This document shows, one piece after another, positions 1 through 8,155 of a stretch of DNA of 64,000 nucleotides (position 1 is its first letter; each line of letters begins with the position of its first letter). The DNA lies in NCBI GenBank assembly GCA_009837395.1, contig VXTP01000043.1, positions 310,001-374,000 of the forward strand, in the 5' to 3' direction. The position numbers and the translations under genes are program-made. The notes beneath the pieces are model-generated. The model did not search any database, had not been told where the DNA came from, and saw only the letters and a list, made by a program, of their open reading frames with translations. The stretch comes from Gemmatimonadota bacterium. GTDB taxonomy: Bacteria > JAAXHH01.

Positions 1-192
1 GCGGCTGACATCCCGTCCGATGAGCCTCGGGGCCAGCATGGACTCGACGGCCTCGATAACGGCGCGCTGGTGGTAGTGATCGCTTGCGGACCCGATGCCG
101 TACAATCCAGGCTGGTTCGTGGTGATCTTTACGATGCCCCAGGTGCCGTTCGAACGCGTCCGGATGCACTTCACGCCGGTGATCGTGGTCAA
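1..192 (-). CDS. Enolase-superfamily (mandelate racemase-like) enzyme, N-terminal part only
   Basis: The first 64 codons of a gene that runs off the left edge. The protein begins with Thr-Thr-Ile-Thr-Gly-Val-Lys and continues through GIVKITTNQPGLYGIGSAS to a stretch resembling the capping domain of sugar-acid dehydratases and muconate-lactonizing enzymes (xxVKITTxxGLYGxGxA). I chose a TTG start at 190-192 because a strong AAGGAG ribosome site lies about 7 bases upstream and no ATG or GTG sits at a suitable place. It starts 44 bp after the PhyH gene and probably belongs to the same minus-strand operon. The catalytic barrel is outside the window, so the substrate (a sugar acid is plausible) cannot be judged. 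Confidence 0.7.
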   Translation of the reverse strand, partial: MTTITGVKCIRTRSNGTWGIVKITTNQPGLYGIGSASDHYHQRAVIEAVESMLAPRLIGRDVSR

Positions 193-236
193 GGTCCGCT
201 CCTTTGTTTGCGGGGTCTGCTCTGTGGCCGCAGCGC

Positions 237-1007
237 TTATTCGTCCGTTACCCGCTTGCCGTCCACGAGAAAGGGTTCCGCGTTGCTCCAGTTCCGCGTG
301 CCATCTTCGGTCAGGATCGGTTCGGCGGAATACTGGGTCAGGTACACGCGGCGCCAGCCGTCGGAGGTGTTCGGACTGCTGCGATGGAAGGAGACGCTGG
401 AGAATACGGCGATGCTCCCGGCCGGCGCGACCACGGGCACGCCCGGATCGTCTCCGAAGTAGCCGATCTTGTCGTTGGTCTCGTCCACGATGCGGTGATC
501 CTGGCGGCGTCTCGTGCCCGCTCGTGAAAAGGGCAGGATGTAGACCGTGCCGTTCTCGTCGGAGACGTCGTCGAGAGCGGCCCAGCAGCTCATGTAGGGC
601 CGGTGGTCGAACCCTACGTAGCCCGAGTCCTGGTGCCAGCCGAACTTCATGCCGACTTCGGGCCCCTTGACCACGAACTGCTCGTGGAAGAGATAGGCGG
701 TATCGCCCAGAGTGCTCCTGCAGATCTCGGCCATGGTCTCGCTGAAAATGTACGGCCGCAGGCTGGGATTGTCGCGGTGCCGGTTCGAGATGAAGTAACG
801 GCTGCCCTTGTGGGTGATGCCCCGGGATTTCTCCGCTTCCCTGGCCATCTCGGCCTCCATCTCAACCCGCAACCGGTCGCACTCGCCGCGTATGTATTCC
901 AGCTGTTCATCGTCCAGGGCGGACTCGAGAATGAAGTACCCCTCCTCCTGGTATTGCTGCTTCTGCGCGTCGGTGATCTCGACGGGCTTTGCTCCAGTTA
1001 CCGACAT
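237..1007 (-). CDS. Phytanoyl-CoA dioxygenase (PhyH) family protein
   Basis: A 256-residue Fe(II)/2-oxoglutarate oxygenase of the PhyH family. The metal triad is visible: His125 and Asp127 in WHQDSGYVG and the distal His208 in VSFHRSSPNTS. Arg219 or Arg220 is positioned to bind the 2-oxoglutarate carboxylate. Length is normal for bacterial PhyH proteins. No signal peptide, so cytoplasmic. The start codon directly abuts the stop of the upstream SDR gene, so the two are almost certainly co-transcribed, and the downstream enolase-superfamily gene follows after 44 bp. The substrate is unknown; bacterial members hydroxylate many small molecules. A second PhyH paralogue lies at 58676-59488. Confidence 0.88.
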   Translation of the reverse strand: MSVTGAKPVEITDAQKQQYQEEGYFILESALDDEQLEYIRGECDRLRVEMEAEMAREAEKSRGITHKGSRYFISNRHRDNPSLRPYIFSETMAEICRSTLGDTAYLFHEQFVVKGPEVGMKFGWHQDSGYVGFDHRPYMSCWAALDDVSDENGTVYILPFSRAGTRRRQDHRIVDETNDKIGYFGDDPGVPVVAPAGSIAVFSSVSFHRSSPNTSDGWRRVYLTQYSAEPILTEDGTRNWSNAEPFLVDGKRVTDE

Positions 1008-1766
1008 TTATCCCCGTCCTATGTAGGGCATGGTGGTGGCCATGACCGTGATGAATTGTACGTTGGCGTCGAGGGGCAGTCCGGCCATAAATACCACGGC
1101 GTCGGCCACGTTCTTCACGTGCATCCGCGCCTCGGCCAGCAGATCGCCGGTGGGCTGCAGGATGCCCTCCTGCATGCGCTGGGTCATCTCCGTGGCCGCG
1201 TTGCCGATGTCGATCTGCCCGCAGGCGATGTTGTACTTCCTACCATCGAGGGAAGTCGAACGCGTCAAGCCGGTTACGGCGTGCTTGGTGGCCGTGTACG
1301 GCGCCGAGTTCGGCCGGGGCACATGGGCGGATACCGACCCGTTGTTGATGATCCGGCCGCCCTGCGGATCCTGATCCTTCATAATCCTGAATGCCTCCTT
1401 CGTGCAGAGGAAGGAACCCGTCAGGTTGACGTCCACCACCGTCTGCCACTGCTCGGCCGTCAGCTCTTCGAGGAGCACGGCGGGCGCCCCAGTTCCGGCG
1501 TTGTTGAACAGCAGGTCCAGGCGGCCGTGGGCGGCCCTTGTTTCGGCAAAGAGGCGCTCGACATGCGATGCGATCCCCACGTCCGTCGGCACGACCAGCA
1601 ACCGGTCCGCGGCATCGCCGGCATCGGCCACGGTCGACTCCAGGGCTTCCTTTCTCCGGCCCGCGAGGACCACGCTGTAGCCTGCGTCCAAAAGCGCCAG
1701 GGAACAGGCCTTGCCGATGCCGGAACCCGCGCCGGTGACGACGGCGACTTTGGTGGATTCACTCAT
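1008..1766 (-). CDS. Short-chain dehydrogenase/reductase (SDR) family oxidoreductase
   Basis: A 252-residue classical SDR that should oxidise or reduce an alcohol/ketone with NAD(P). Seen directly: the cofactor motif TGAGSGIG at residues 11-18, NNAG at 88-91, and the catalytic Ser144, Tyr157 and Lys161 in the standard S-x12-Y-x3-K spacing. Cytoplasmic, with no signal peptide. It is followed without a gap by the PhyH oxygenase and preceded by 132 bp after the ABC permease gene, suggesting that the importer's cargo is processed by these enzymes. The substrate cannot be named from sequence. Confidence 0.92.
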   Translation of the reverse strand: MSESTKVAVVTGAGSGIGKACSLALLDAGYSVVLAGRRKEALESTVADAGDAADRLLVVPTDVGIASHVERLFAETRAAHGRLDLLFNNAGTGAPAVLLEELTAEQWQTVVDVNLTGSFLCTKEAFRIMKDQDPQGGRIINNGSVSAHVPRPNSAPYTATKHAVTGLTRSTSLDGRKYNIACGQIDIGNAATEMTQRMQEGILQPTGDLLAEARMHVKNVADAVVFMAGLPLDANVQFITVMATTMPYIGRG

Positions 1767-1898
1767 GCTGTGCTCCTATCTCGATTGTAGATACTTTGTA
1801 TATACGCCATTCGATTACAGGTCCTATGGAGGTCGATTCGTCTCCTGTCGATACGACACTGCAACTAACCATACCTGGATGGACTCTGCAATCCTTTT

Positions 1899-2945
1899 TC
1901 ACGAATAAGGATCCGCGGCGTCGCGCAACGCGTCTCCCAGGAAGTTGAAGGCGATGACGACGACCAGCACCGGCGCGGCGGGGAAGAGCAACCAGGGGTG
2001 GTTCAGCAGCACCGTCACACGCTGCGCCTCTTCGAGCAGCACGCCCCAGCTGGTCATGGGCGGCCGGATGCCGAGGCCCAGGAAGCTCAGGGCCGTTTCG
2101 CCCAGGATCATCCCCGGGATGGCCAGCGTGGCCACCACGATGATATGGCTGTAGCATCCGGGCATCAGGTGGCGGGAGATGATGTACCAGTGCCCCGCGC
2201 CGGCCGACCGCGCCGCCGTGGTGTAGTCCTGTTCCCGGAACACGAGGACCTTGCCCCGGACTTCGCGGGCCAGGCCGCCCCAGCTGATGATGGACAGGAT
2301 GATCGTGATGCCCAGGTAGGTCTCGATGCTCGTCCATCCGGCCGGCAGCGCCGCCCCCAGGGCCATCCAGAGGGGGATCGGCGGAAAGGAGGCCAGGATC
2401 TCGACGACGCGTTGCAGGGCGTGGTCGATCCAGCCGCCGAAGTAGCCGGAGAGCGTGCCGAGGACGGATCCGAGGATCAGGCTGAGGAAAACGCCGATGA
2501 TCCCCACGGTCAGCGATACGCGGGCGCCGTGGATCATGCGGGAGAGCAGGTCGCGGCCCATGCGGTCCGTGCCGAGGAGGTACATGGGGCCCTCGGAATG
2601 GATCAGCCTGAAGTCTCCGCCGCCGTCCCGCGACAGGAACCGGACCGGGTACCGCAGGGACGGGTCCGTCGCGTACTCCAGTTCCAGCGTCACCGGGTTC
2701 TGCGTGGAAGTCAGGCCGTTTACGTAGAATCCGCCGGACCAGTCGAAATGCAGGTCCTGGGGCGGCAGGTACCGGACCTGGATACGGATTTCGTTGTGGT
2801 CGTAGGGGGAAAAATGGCCGGCGAACAGGGCCGCGAAGTAGAACAGCGCCAGGACCGCCGCCGCCGCGATGCCCATCCGGTTCTTCCGGAACCTGCGCCA
2901 GATCAGCGTCCGGTAGCTGAGATAACCCGAATCCTGGTTAGTCAT
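1899..2945 (-). CDS. Oligopeptide/dipeptide-type ABC transporter permease (DppC/OppC-like)
   Basis: A 348-residue inner-membrane permease with an N-terminal transmembrane segment (about residues 20-45), a periplasmic region, and five further hydrophobic segments. The hallmark pieces are LLGTDRMGRDLLSRMIHGAR before the transport domain and the EAA-like loop VFREQDYTTAARSAGAGHWY that contacts the ATPases. The start overlaps the stop of the DppB-like gene by 8 bp. It forms the translocation channel with that protein for the complete importer at 1899-7937. The periplasmic segment between TM1 and the GTD motif is longer than in DppC and contains many aromatic and charged residues. Confidence 0.92.
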   Translation of the reverse strand: MTNQDSGYLSYRTLIWRRFRKNRMGIAAAAVLALFYFAALFAGHFSPYDHNEIRIQVRYLPPQDLHFDWSGGFYVNGLTSTQNPVTLELEYATDPSLRYPVRFLSRDGGGDFRLIHSEGPMYLLGTDRMGRDLLSRMIHGARVSLTVGIIGVFLSLILGSVLGTLSGYFGGWIDHALQRVVEILASFPPIPLWMALGAALPAGWTSIETYLGITIILSIISWGGLAREVRGKVLVFREQDYTTAARSAGAGHWYIISRHLMPGCYSHIIVVATLAIPGMILGETALSFLGLGIRPPMTSWGVLLEEAQRVTVLLNHPWLLFPAAPVLVVVIAFNFLGDALRDAADPYS

Positions 2946-3924
2946 ACCGTATCCTCGGATCCGCCCAGGCCAGCGCGATGTCGGCCAGGATATTGCCGAT
3001 GATCAGGAGCAGGCTGAACATCATCAGCAGGGTGCCGGCCAGGTAGATGTCTTCGGCGACCAGGGCCCGGAGCAGCAGCGGTCCGACGGTCGGCAGGCCC
3101 AGGACGATCGCCACGATCGTGGCCCCGGAGAGGATGTTCGGCAGGCTCATGCCCAGGATCGTGATCAGCGGGTTGATGGCGATGCGCGCCGCGTGCTTGA
3201 TGACGACGACGGACTCCTTGAGGCCCTTGGCCCGGGCCGTCTGGACAAATGGCTGGCCGAGGACGTCCAGCAGGTTGCCGCGCATGATGCGCATCAGGCC
3301 GGCCGTGCCGTTGATGCCCACCACGATGACCGGGATCCAGAGGTGCTTCAGGAAGTCCACGAGCTTGTCCCAGGTCCAGGGCGCGCCTTCGTACTCGCTC
3401 GAGAAGAGTCCGAACAGGGGAATCCTGTAGATCTCGAAGACGAAGACCAGGAGGGCGAGGGCCAGCAGGAATCCCGGCATGGACATGCCGATGAAGCTGA
3501 TGAAGGACAGCACGTTGTCGGATAGGCGGTACTGGTGGGTGGCCGAGTAGATGCCGATGGGGATGGCCACGGCGTAGGTGAACAGCAGGGCGCCCAGGGC
3601 GATGAGCACCGTGAAAGCGAGCCGGTCCCAGATCAGCTGGTTGACTTCCTGCTCGTATTCGAAGGATTCGCCGAAATCCCCCACGACGAACCCCGAGATC
3701 CAGCCCACGTACTGCCGCCACATGGGCCGGTCCAGGCCGTAGCGCTCGCGCAACTCGTCGATGCGCGCGATCGAGCTGCTGTCGCCGTACATCTCCTCCA
3801 GTTCCTGGATCTTGCGGTCCAGGAAGTCGCCCTCCGGCAGCTGGATGATGACGAAGCCGATCATCGAGATGGCCAGGAGGGTCGGGATGGCCAGGAGACA
3901 GCGCTTGATAACGTAGTTGATCAT
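2938..3924 (-). CDS. Oligopeptide/dipeptide-type ABC transporter permease (DppB/OppB-like)
   Basis: A 328-residue inner-membrane permease. It opens with the typical DppB N-terminus (IKRCLLAIPTLLAISMIGF), has a periplasmic segment ending at FVVGDFGESF, then the multi-helix transport domain with EAA-type loop FVQTARAKGLKESVVVIKHA, and closes with WADPRIRYD, the usual DppB end. The start codon overlaps the stop of the binding-protein gene by 4 bp (ATGA), so translation is probably coupled. Partner of the DppC-like permease immediately downstream. Confidence 0.93.
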   Translation of the reverse strand: MINYVIKRCLLAIPTLLAISMIGFVIIQLPEGDFLDRKIQELEEMYGDSSSIARIDELRERYGLDRPMWRQYVGWISGFVVGDFGESFEYEQEVNQLIWDRLAFTVLIALGALLFTYAVAIPIGIYSATHQYRLSDNVLSFISFIGMSMPGFLLALALLVFVFEIYRIPLFGLFSSEYEGAPWTWDKLVDFLKHLWIPVIVVGINGTAGLMRIMRGNLLDVLGQPFVQTARAKGLKESVVVIKHAARIAINPLITILGMSLPNILSGATIVAIVLGLPTVGPLLLRALVAEDIYLAGTLLMMFSLLLIIGNILADIALAWADPRIRYD

Positions 3925-5885
3925 TCGATATAGAACTGCTCGGGAAAACTCGTCGCGGGACCGGCGATCGCCCAGGGGCCGAGAATGCCGCTGTCGGGTA
4001 CGTTATGGAAGTTGTTCTTCACGATGACGGGCTTGGGTGTGCGGGCCACGGTGCCCAGGTGAAAGGGCCCGTGCTCGATATGGATCCGCACGGCGTCCTG
4101 CACCAGGCGGTGCCGGGTTTCCTCGTCCTTCTCGTGCTTGATCCGGTCGTAGATGTCGAGCAGCTCGACCATGATACCGGTCGGCGCTTCGCCCCGTTCC
4201 CCGCCTGATTCGTACCACTTGCCCACCTGGGGATGCCAGTACTTCCCCATCGTCGGGAATACCCAGTCGGGGTAGGTGAACAGGTCCATTTCGGCCTCGC
4301 CGTGGAGATGGACAGTGAACTCGCCGAGGTCGCGGCGCAGCTTGAGTTCGGCTCCGGGCGGCGTGTATACGATGACCTCCAGCCCCAGTGCCCGCCAGCC
4401 CTCGGCTACGATCAGGGCCACGTCGTTTTCGTGGGCGATGTGCGCCGCGGCCGGCGCGTCCAGCACGAGGCTGAGCCGCCGGCCGTCGGGACGGAGCCGG
4501 TATCCCTCGGCGTCGCGGCGGGTGAGTCCCATCTCGTCCAGCAGCCGGTTCGCCTTCGGAATGTCGTAGTCCGCGTCGGTGGCCTTCCACAGATCGAACA
4601 GTCGCGCACCCTCCGGATCCAGGAAATGCCAGCCTTCCTCGCTCACGGTGGCGGCCTGGGGTTGCGCGAGGCCCTTGAAGGCGACGGCGTTGCATTTCTC
4701 GCGGTCGATGGCCGCCGCGAGCGCCTTGCGGAACCGCTGGTCGCGGATCAGGCCGCGGAGGACCGGGTCGTTGTCCGACCAGTTCAGGTTGATCGCCGGA
4801 TCCGCTCCGGAAGCGCTCTCCCATAGCTTGACCCGGTACTCCCCTTTATCCCGTCCTTCCATGAAAAGGGAAAAGTCCCGGAGTTCCATATCGCGGAACT
4901 GGCAGTCCACCTCGCCGGCCAGCACCCGCAGGACGCGGATCTGGGCCTCGGGGACCAGGGTCGTGACCACCTGGTCGATGTAGGGGAGCTGGCGACCGTC
5001 GTCGTCCACGACGTAGTAGTACGGGTTCCGCTCCAGGATCACCCGGAAGCCGCCCTTTTCGATGCGGGAAATGGTCCACGGCCAGAGGGAAGGCTGGTCC
5101 GGGTTGCGCTGGGGCAGCCTGCGCTTCTCGTAGAGGACGAAATCGTCCACCTCGTCGTTGTGGTCCGGGTGGAACTGCTTCATGTAGTGTTCCGGCACGT
5201 TGTACTCTTCGCTCCACCAGAACCCGGTCGCCAGCCACAGGGGCACCAGCCAGTTGGGTCCCGCGAATTTCATGACGATGGTGTAGTCGTCCGGCGTTTC
5301 GACCACCATGGGCCTGCCGTCCACGAGGCACCAGACGGGCGGCGGGTACCGGTGGCGGTCGTCGAGGCACAGGTCGTACCATGCGCGGAAGGACGCCGAG
5401 GTATAAGGATGGCCGTCGGACCACCGGACGCCCTCGCGCAGCTTGAGCGTCAGTACCGTGCCGTCCTCGTTGAACGTCCACGATTCCGCCAGACCCGGCT
5501 CGAGGCCCGTGGTCAGCCGGTTCCACCGGATCAGCGGGGCGTATCCGGCGATCATCTTCCAGGAGCCGAGATCGGTATTGTTGTGGAACTTGCGCCAGGT
5601 CCCGCCGTAGACCCCCGGACCGTCGTACCCCTCATAATCGTGATTGGCTACGAGCGGGTTGGCCGGGATCCGCTCGTGGAGGGGCGGCAGGGTGCCCGCC
5701 GCCACCCGGGCGGCCAGTTCGGGTGCTTCCAGCGACGTCCGGGCCTCCTGGGAGGCAACCGTCGGGTCCGGTGCGGTCCCGGCAACCGTCGGGTCCGGTG
5801 CAGATCCGCCGCCGGTACAGGCCGGCAGCCCGGCGAGGGCCGTCAGCAGCAGACAAATCAGCAGGTTCTTCTCAACTTTTCTCAT
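3921..5885 (-). CDS. Peptide-type ABC transporter substrate-binding lipoprotein (SBP family 5)
   Basis: A 654-residue extracytoplasmic binding protein. An N-terminal signal peptide ends in a lipobox at Cys23 (AGLPAC), predicting a lipid anchor. The mature part carries the SBP_bac_5 signature around EPGLAESWTFNEDGTVLTLK, RQGVRWSDG-like ligand motifs (REGVRWSDGHPYT) and FRKALAAAIDREK. It is longer than DppA/OppA (about 530-545 residues), as in large SBPs of uncultured phyla, with an insertion around residues 215-275. A 27-bp duplication encodes PDPTVA twice just after the lipidated cysteine. First of three overlapping minus-strand genes encoding SBP and two permeases. Ligand unknown; peptides, opines or glycosides are all possible for this family. 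Confidence 0.92.
   Translation of the reverse strand: MRKVEKNLLICLLLTALAGLPACTGGGSAPDPTVAGTAPDPTVASQEARTSLEAPELAARVAAGTLPPLHERIPANPLVANHDYEGYDGPGVYGGTWRKFHNNTDLGSWKMIAGYAPLIRWNRLTTGLEPGLAESWTFNEDGTVLTLKLREGVRWSDGHPYTSASFRAWYDLCLDDRHRYPPPVWCLVDGRPMVVETPDDYTIVMKFAGPNWLVPLWLATGFWWSEEYNVPEHYMKQFHPDHNDEVDDFVLYEKRRLPQRNPDQPSLWPWTISRIEKGGFRVILERNPYYYVVDDDGRQLPYIDQVVTTLVPEAQIRVLRVLAGEVDCQFRDMELRDFSLFMEGRDKGEYRVKLWESASGADPAINLNWSDNDPVLRGLIRDQRFRKALAAAIDREKCNAVAFKGLAQPQAATVSEEGWHFLDPEGARLFDLWKATDADYDIPKANRLLDEMGLTRRDAEGYRLRPDGRRLSLVLDAPAAAHIAHENDVALIVAEGWRALGLEVIVYTPPGAELKLRRDLGEFTVHLHGEAEMDLFTYPDWVFPTMGKYWHPQVGKWYESGGERGEAPTGIMVELLDIYDRIKHEKDEETRHRLVQDAVRIHIEHGPFHLGTVARTPKPVIVKNNFHNVPDSGILGPWAIAGPATSFPEQFYIE
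5754..5807 (-). repeat. In-frame 27-bp tandem duplication in SBP tether
   Basis: Two adjacent 27-bp copies (5754-5780 and 5781-5807) differ only in their last few bases. They encode two nine-residue units beginning PDPTVA directly after the lipidated cysteine of the binding protein, so the repeat only lengthens the flexible tether. Confidence 0.85.
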
Positions 5886-5918
5886 CCTGGACTCCGAGTT
5901 TTCTGTCCATCCGCCCGG

Positions 5919-6917
5919 TCAAATACCCTGGAGAGACAACGTGTCGCTGTAGTGGCATGCCGCCTTGACGCCCCCGGGATAGGTCTTGAGTTCCGGTTCC
6001 ACTTGCCGGCACAGGTCCGTGGCATGCCGGCACCTCGGATGAAAGTGACATCCTGTCGGCGGTGACGCGGGATCGGGCACGTCGCCGGTCAGAGCGATGC
6101 GCGTCCGTTTCTTCTGAACCGCGGGATCGGCCACGGGAACGGCGGAGATCAGCGCCTCCGTGTAGGGGTGCAGCGGATGGTGGTAGACCTGTTCGGCGGT
6201 ACCCGTTTCCACGATCCGGCCGAGGTACATGATCGCCACCCGGTCGCTGATGTGCTGCAGCACGCTCAGGTCGTGGGTGATGAAGATGTAGGACAGGCCC
6301 ATGCGGTCCTTGAGCGAGGCCAGCAGGTTCAGGATCTGGGACTGTACGGATACGTCCAGGGCCGATACGGGCTCGTCCGCGATGATCAGTTCGGGCTGAA
6401 GGGACAGGGCCCGGGCGATGCCGATGCGCTGGCGCTGGCCCCCGCTGAAGGCGTGGGGATAGCGGCGCATGTCGCTGGCGTTCAGCCCCACGTCGGCCAG
6501 CAGGCCTGCCACGCGGTCCTCCAGTTCGGACCCGCGGGCCAGTCCGTTCACCCGGAGCGGTTCGCCCACGATGTCGCTCACCGTCATCCGGGGGTTGAGG
6601 GACGAGTTCGGATCCTGGAACACCATCTGCATGCGGTGCCGGTAGGGACGCATTTCACGGCGGTCCAGGGGACTTAAGTTCACCCGCTCCGCGCCGAAGA
6701 AGATATCGCCGTCCGTCGGCGGGATCGTCTTCAGCACGCACCGTCCCAGCGTGGTCTTGCCGCAGCCGCTCTCGCCCGCCAGGCCGAGGGTCTCCCCGGC
6801 GCCGCACTGGAAATCGACGCCGTCCACCGCCCTGACGTCGCCCCGCTTGCGCCGCCAGAGTCCTTTTCGGATCGGAAAGTGCTTCTTCAGGTTCCGGACG
6901 TCGAGGATGGTTTCCAT
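5919..6917 (-). CDS. Oligopeptide-type ABC transporter ATP-binding protein (OppF/DppF-like)
   Basis: A 332-residue ATPase subunit. Walker A is GESGCGKTT at residues 48-56, the ABC signature is [15 protein letters not shown], Walker B is [12 protein letters not shown], and the switch His lies in FITHDLSVL. The C-terminal extension contains the oligopeptide-type motif with GCHFHPRC and two further cysteines, a proposed Fe-S or metal-binding tail in Opp/Dpp ATPases. It follows the OppD-like gene by 15 bp and precedes the SBP by 33 bp. It pairs with OppD to power the importer, and may also serve the ATPase-less importer at 17007-20612 (inference). Confidence 0.94.
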   Translation of the reverse strand: METILDVRNLKKHFPIRKGLWRRKRGDVRAVDGVDFQCGAGETLGLAGESGCGKTTLGRCVLKTIPPTDGDIFFGAERVNLSPLDRREMRPYRHRMQMVFQDPNSSLNPRMTVSDIVGEPLRVNGLARGSELEDRVAGLLADVGLNASDMRRYPHAFSGGQRQRIGIARALSLQPELIIADEPVSALDVSVQSQILNLLASLKDRMGLSYIFITHDLSVLQHISDRVAIMYLGRIVETGTAEQVYHHPLHPYTEALISAVPVADPAVQKKRTRIALTGDVPDPASPPTGCHFHPRCRHATDLCRQVEPELKTYPGGVKAACHYSDTLSLQGI

Positions 6918-6932
6918 GTCAGGCTTCCCGCT

Positions 6933-7937
6933 TCAGGAATCCAGCGCGACCCGGTCCGCGTGCCAGCATCGGACCCGGTGTCCCGGTTCGGTTTCTTCCA
7001 ATGAGGGCATCGAGGTGCACTGCTCCGAGGCGTAACGGCATCGGGGCGCGAAGGCGCAGCCTTCCGGCAGGTTGAGCGGAGACGGTACCGTGCCCGGGAT
7101 CGTGGACAGCTGCGACGCCTTCTCCCGGTTGATCCGTGGCGCCGATTCCAGCAGTCCCCGGGTGTAGGGATGGGCGGGCCGGTAGAAGATCCGCTCCGGC
7201 GATCCGGTTTCGACGACCTGTCCCGCGTACATGATCATGATTTCGTCGGCCATGTCGGCAATGACGCCCAGGTCGTGGGTGATCATCACGATGGCCATGT
7301 TCAGGTTGTCTTTCAGTTCCTTGAGCAGATCGAGGATCTGCGCCTGGATGGTCACGTCCAGCGCCGTGGTGGGCTCGTCGGCGATCAGGAGTTCGGGGCC
7401 GCACGACAGGGCCATGGCGATCATGGCGCGCTGCCGCATGCCGCCGGATAGCTCGTGAGGATACTCGTCCACTCGCTGCAGGGGGCCGGGGATACCGACT
7501 TCGGATAAAGCCTCCACCGCGCGGGCCCGGGCGGCCTGCCGGTCCATGCCGTGGTGCAGCCGCAGCGCCTCGCCGATCTGGTTGCCCACGGTGTATACGG
7601 GGTTGAGGGCGGTCATGGGCTCCTGGAAGATCATGGAGATCCTGCGGCCCCGGATCCGGCGCATGGCGTCGCCCCCCGGTTCGAGTTCGTGTATGTCGAC
7701 GGTCGCCCCGTTTTCCCTTTCATGATAGGTGATCTTTCCTTCCACGTATCCGGGTTTCGGAACCAGCCGCATGAGGGAGAGGCCCATCATGCTTTTTCCG
7801 CACCCGCTTTCACCCACCACGCCAAGGGTTCTGCCCCGCCTGATCCGGAACGAGACGTCACGCACGGCCCGGACGGGACCGTCGTCTGTGGGGATCACGG
7901 CTGACAGGTGTGAAACATCAAGGAGAAGGTCTTGCAT
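6933..7937 (-). CDS. Oligopeptide-type ABC transporter ATP-binding protein (OppD/DppD-like)
   Basis: A 334-residue ATPase subunit and the first gene of the importer operon. Walker A is GESGCGKS at 42-49, the signature is [15 protein letters not shown], Walker B is [12 protein letters not shown], and the switch His is in MITHDLGV. The C-terminal oligopeptide_HPY tail ([15 protein letters not shown], then GCAFAPRC and later cysteines) is complete. The coding order OppD, OppF, SBP, DppB, DppC is compact and on one strand, making this a self-sufficient uptake system. Confidence 0.94.
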   Translation of the reverse strand: MQDLLLDVSHLSAVIPTDDGPVRAVRDVSFRIRRGRTLGVVGESGCGKSMMGLSLMRLVPKPGYVEGKITYHERENGATVDIHELEPGGDAMRRIRGRRISMIFQEPMTALNPVYTVGNQIGEALRLHHGMDRQAARARAVEALSEVGIPGPLQRVDEYPHELSGGMRQRAMIAMALSCGPELLIADEPTTALDVTIQAQILDLLKELKDNLNMAIVMITHDLGVIADMADEIMIMYAGQVVETGSPERIFYRPAHPYTRGLLESAPRINREKASQLSTIPGTVPSPLNLPEGCAFAPRCRYASEQCTSMPSLEETEPGHRVRCWHADRVALDS

Positions 7938-7998
7938 ACAGGGTCATTTTAACGGCCTTTTCGAAGGTCTGTCAAGGTGATACCGCTGCCTGCCGCAA

Positions 7999-8048
7999 CC
8001 GGAATATCGAAGAGAGGTGGCCGCCGGAATATTGAAGAGACGTGGCCG
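7999..8048. repeat. Tandem 25-bp direct repeat (two copies)
   Basis: Two adjacent 25-bp units (7999-8023 and 8024-8048), each starting CCGGAATAT and ending GTGGCCG, differ at only two positions. They lie in the 218-bp divergent spacer between the OppD-like gene and the Tat-signal aminotransferase. A duplicated operator or simple slippage are both possible. Confidence 0.85.
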
Positions 8049-8100
8049 ATGGATTGTAAGCAATAAAACTGTGTACACTCATTTGACGCGATCGTATTTA

Positions 8101-8149
8101 CTATAGTCGTACTTAACTATAGCTGTATTAACCCAGGTTAACCGAGGAG
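8101..8149 (+). promoter_or_regulatory. Leader of the aminotransferase gene: paired CTATAG boxes, AT-rich tract and ribosome site
   Basis: CTATAG occurs at 8101-8106 and again at 8117-8122, a 16-bp period, followed by TTAACC written twice (around 8128 and 8138). A strong GAGGAG ribosome site at 8144-8149 sits six bases before the ATG at 8156. A TTGACG hexamer at 8083-8088 could be a -35 box, but I see no convincing -10 at the standard distance. Confidence 0.4.
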
Positions 8150-8155
8150 TCGAAT

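Noticed and set aside
603-1790. A 395-residue plus-strand ORF antisense to the PhyH and SDR genes
   Set aside because: Spans two well-supported minus-strand genes and resembles no domain; shadow ORF.
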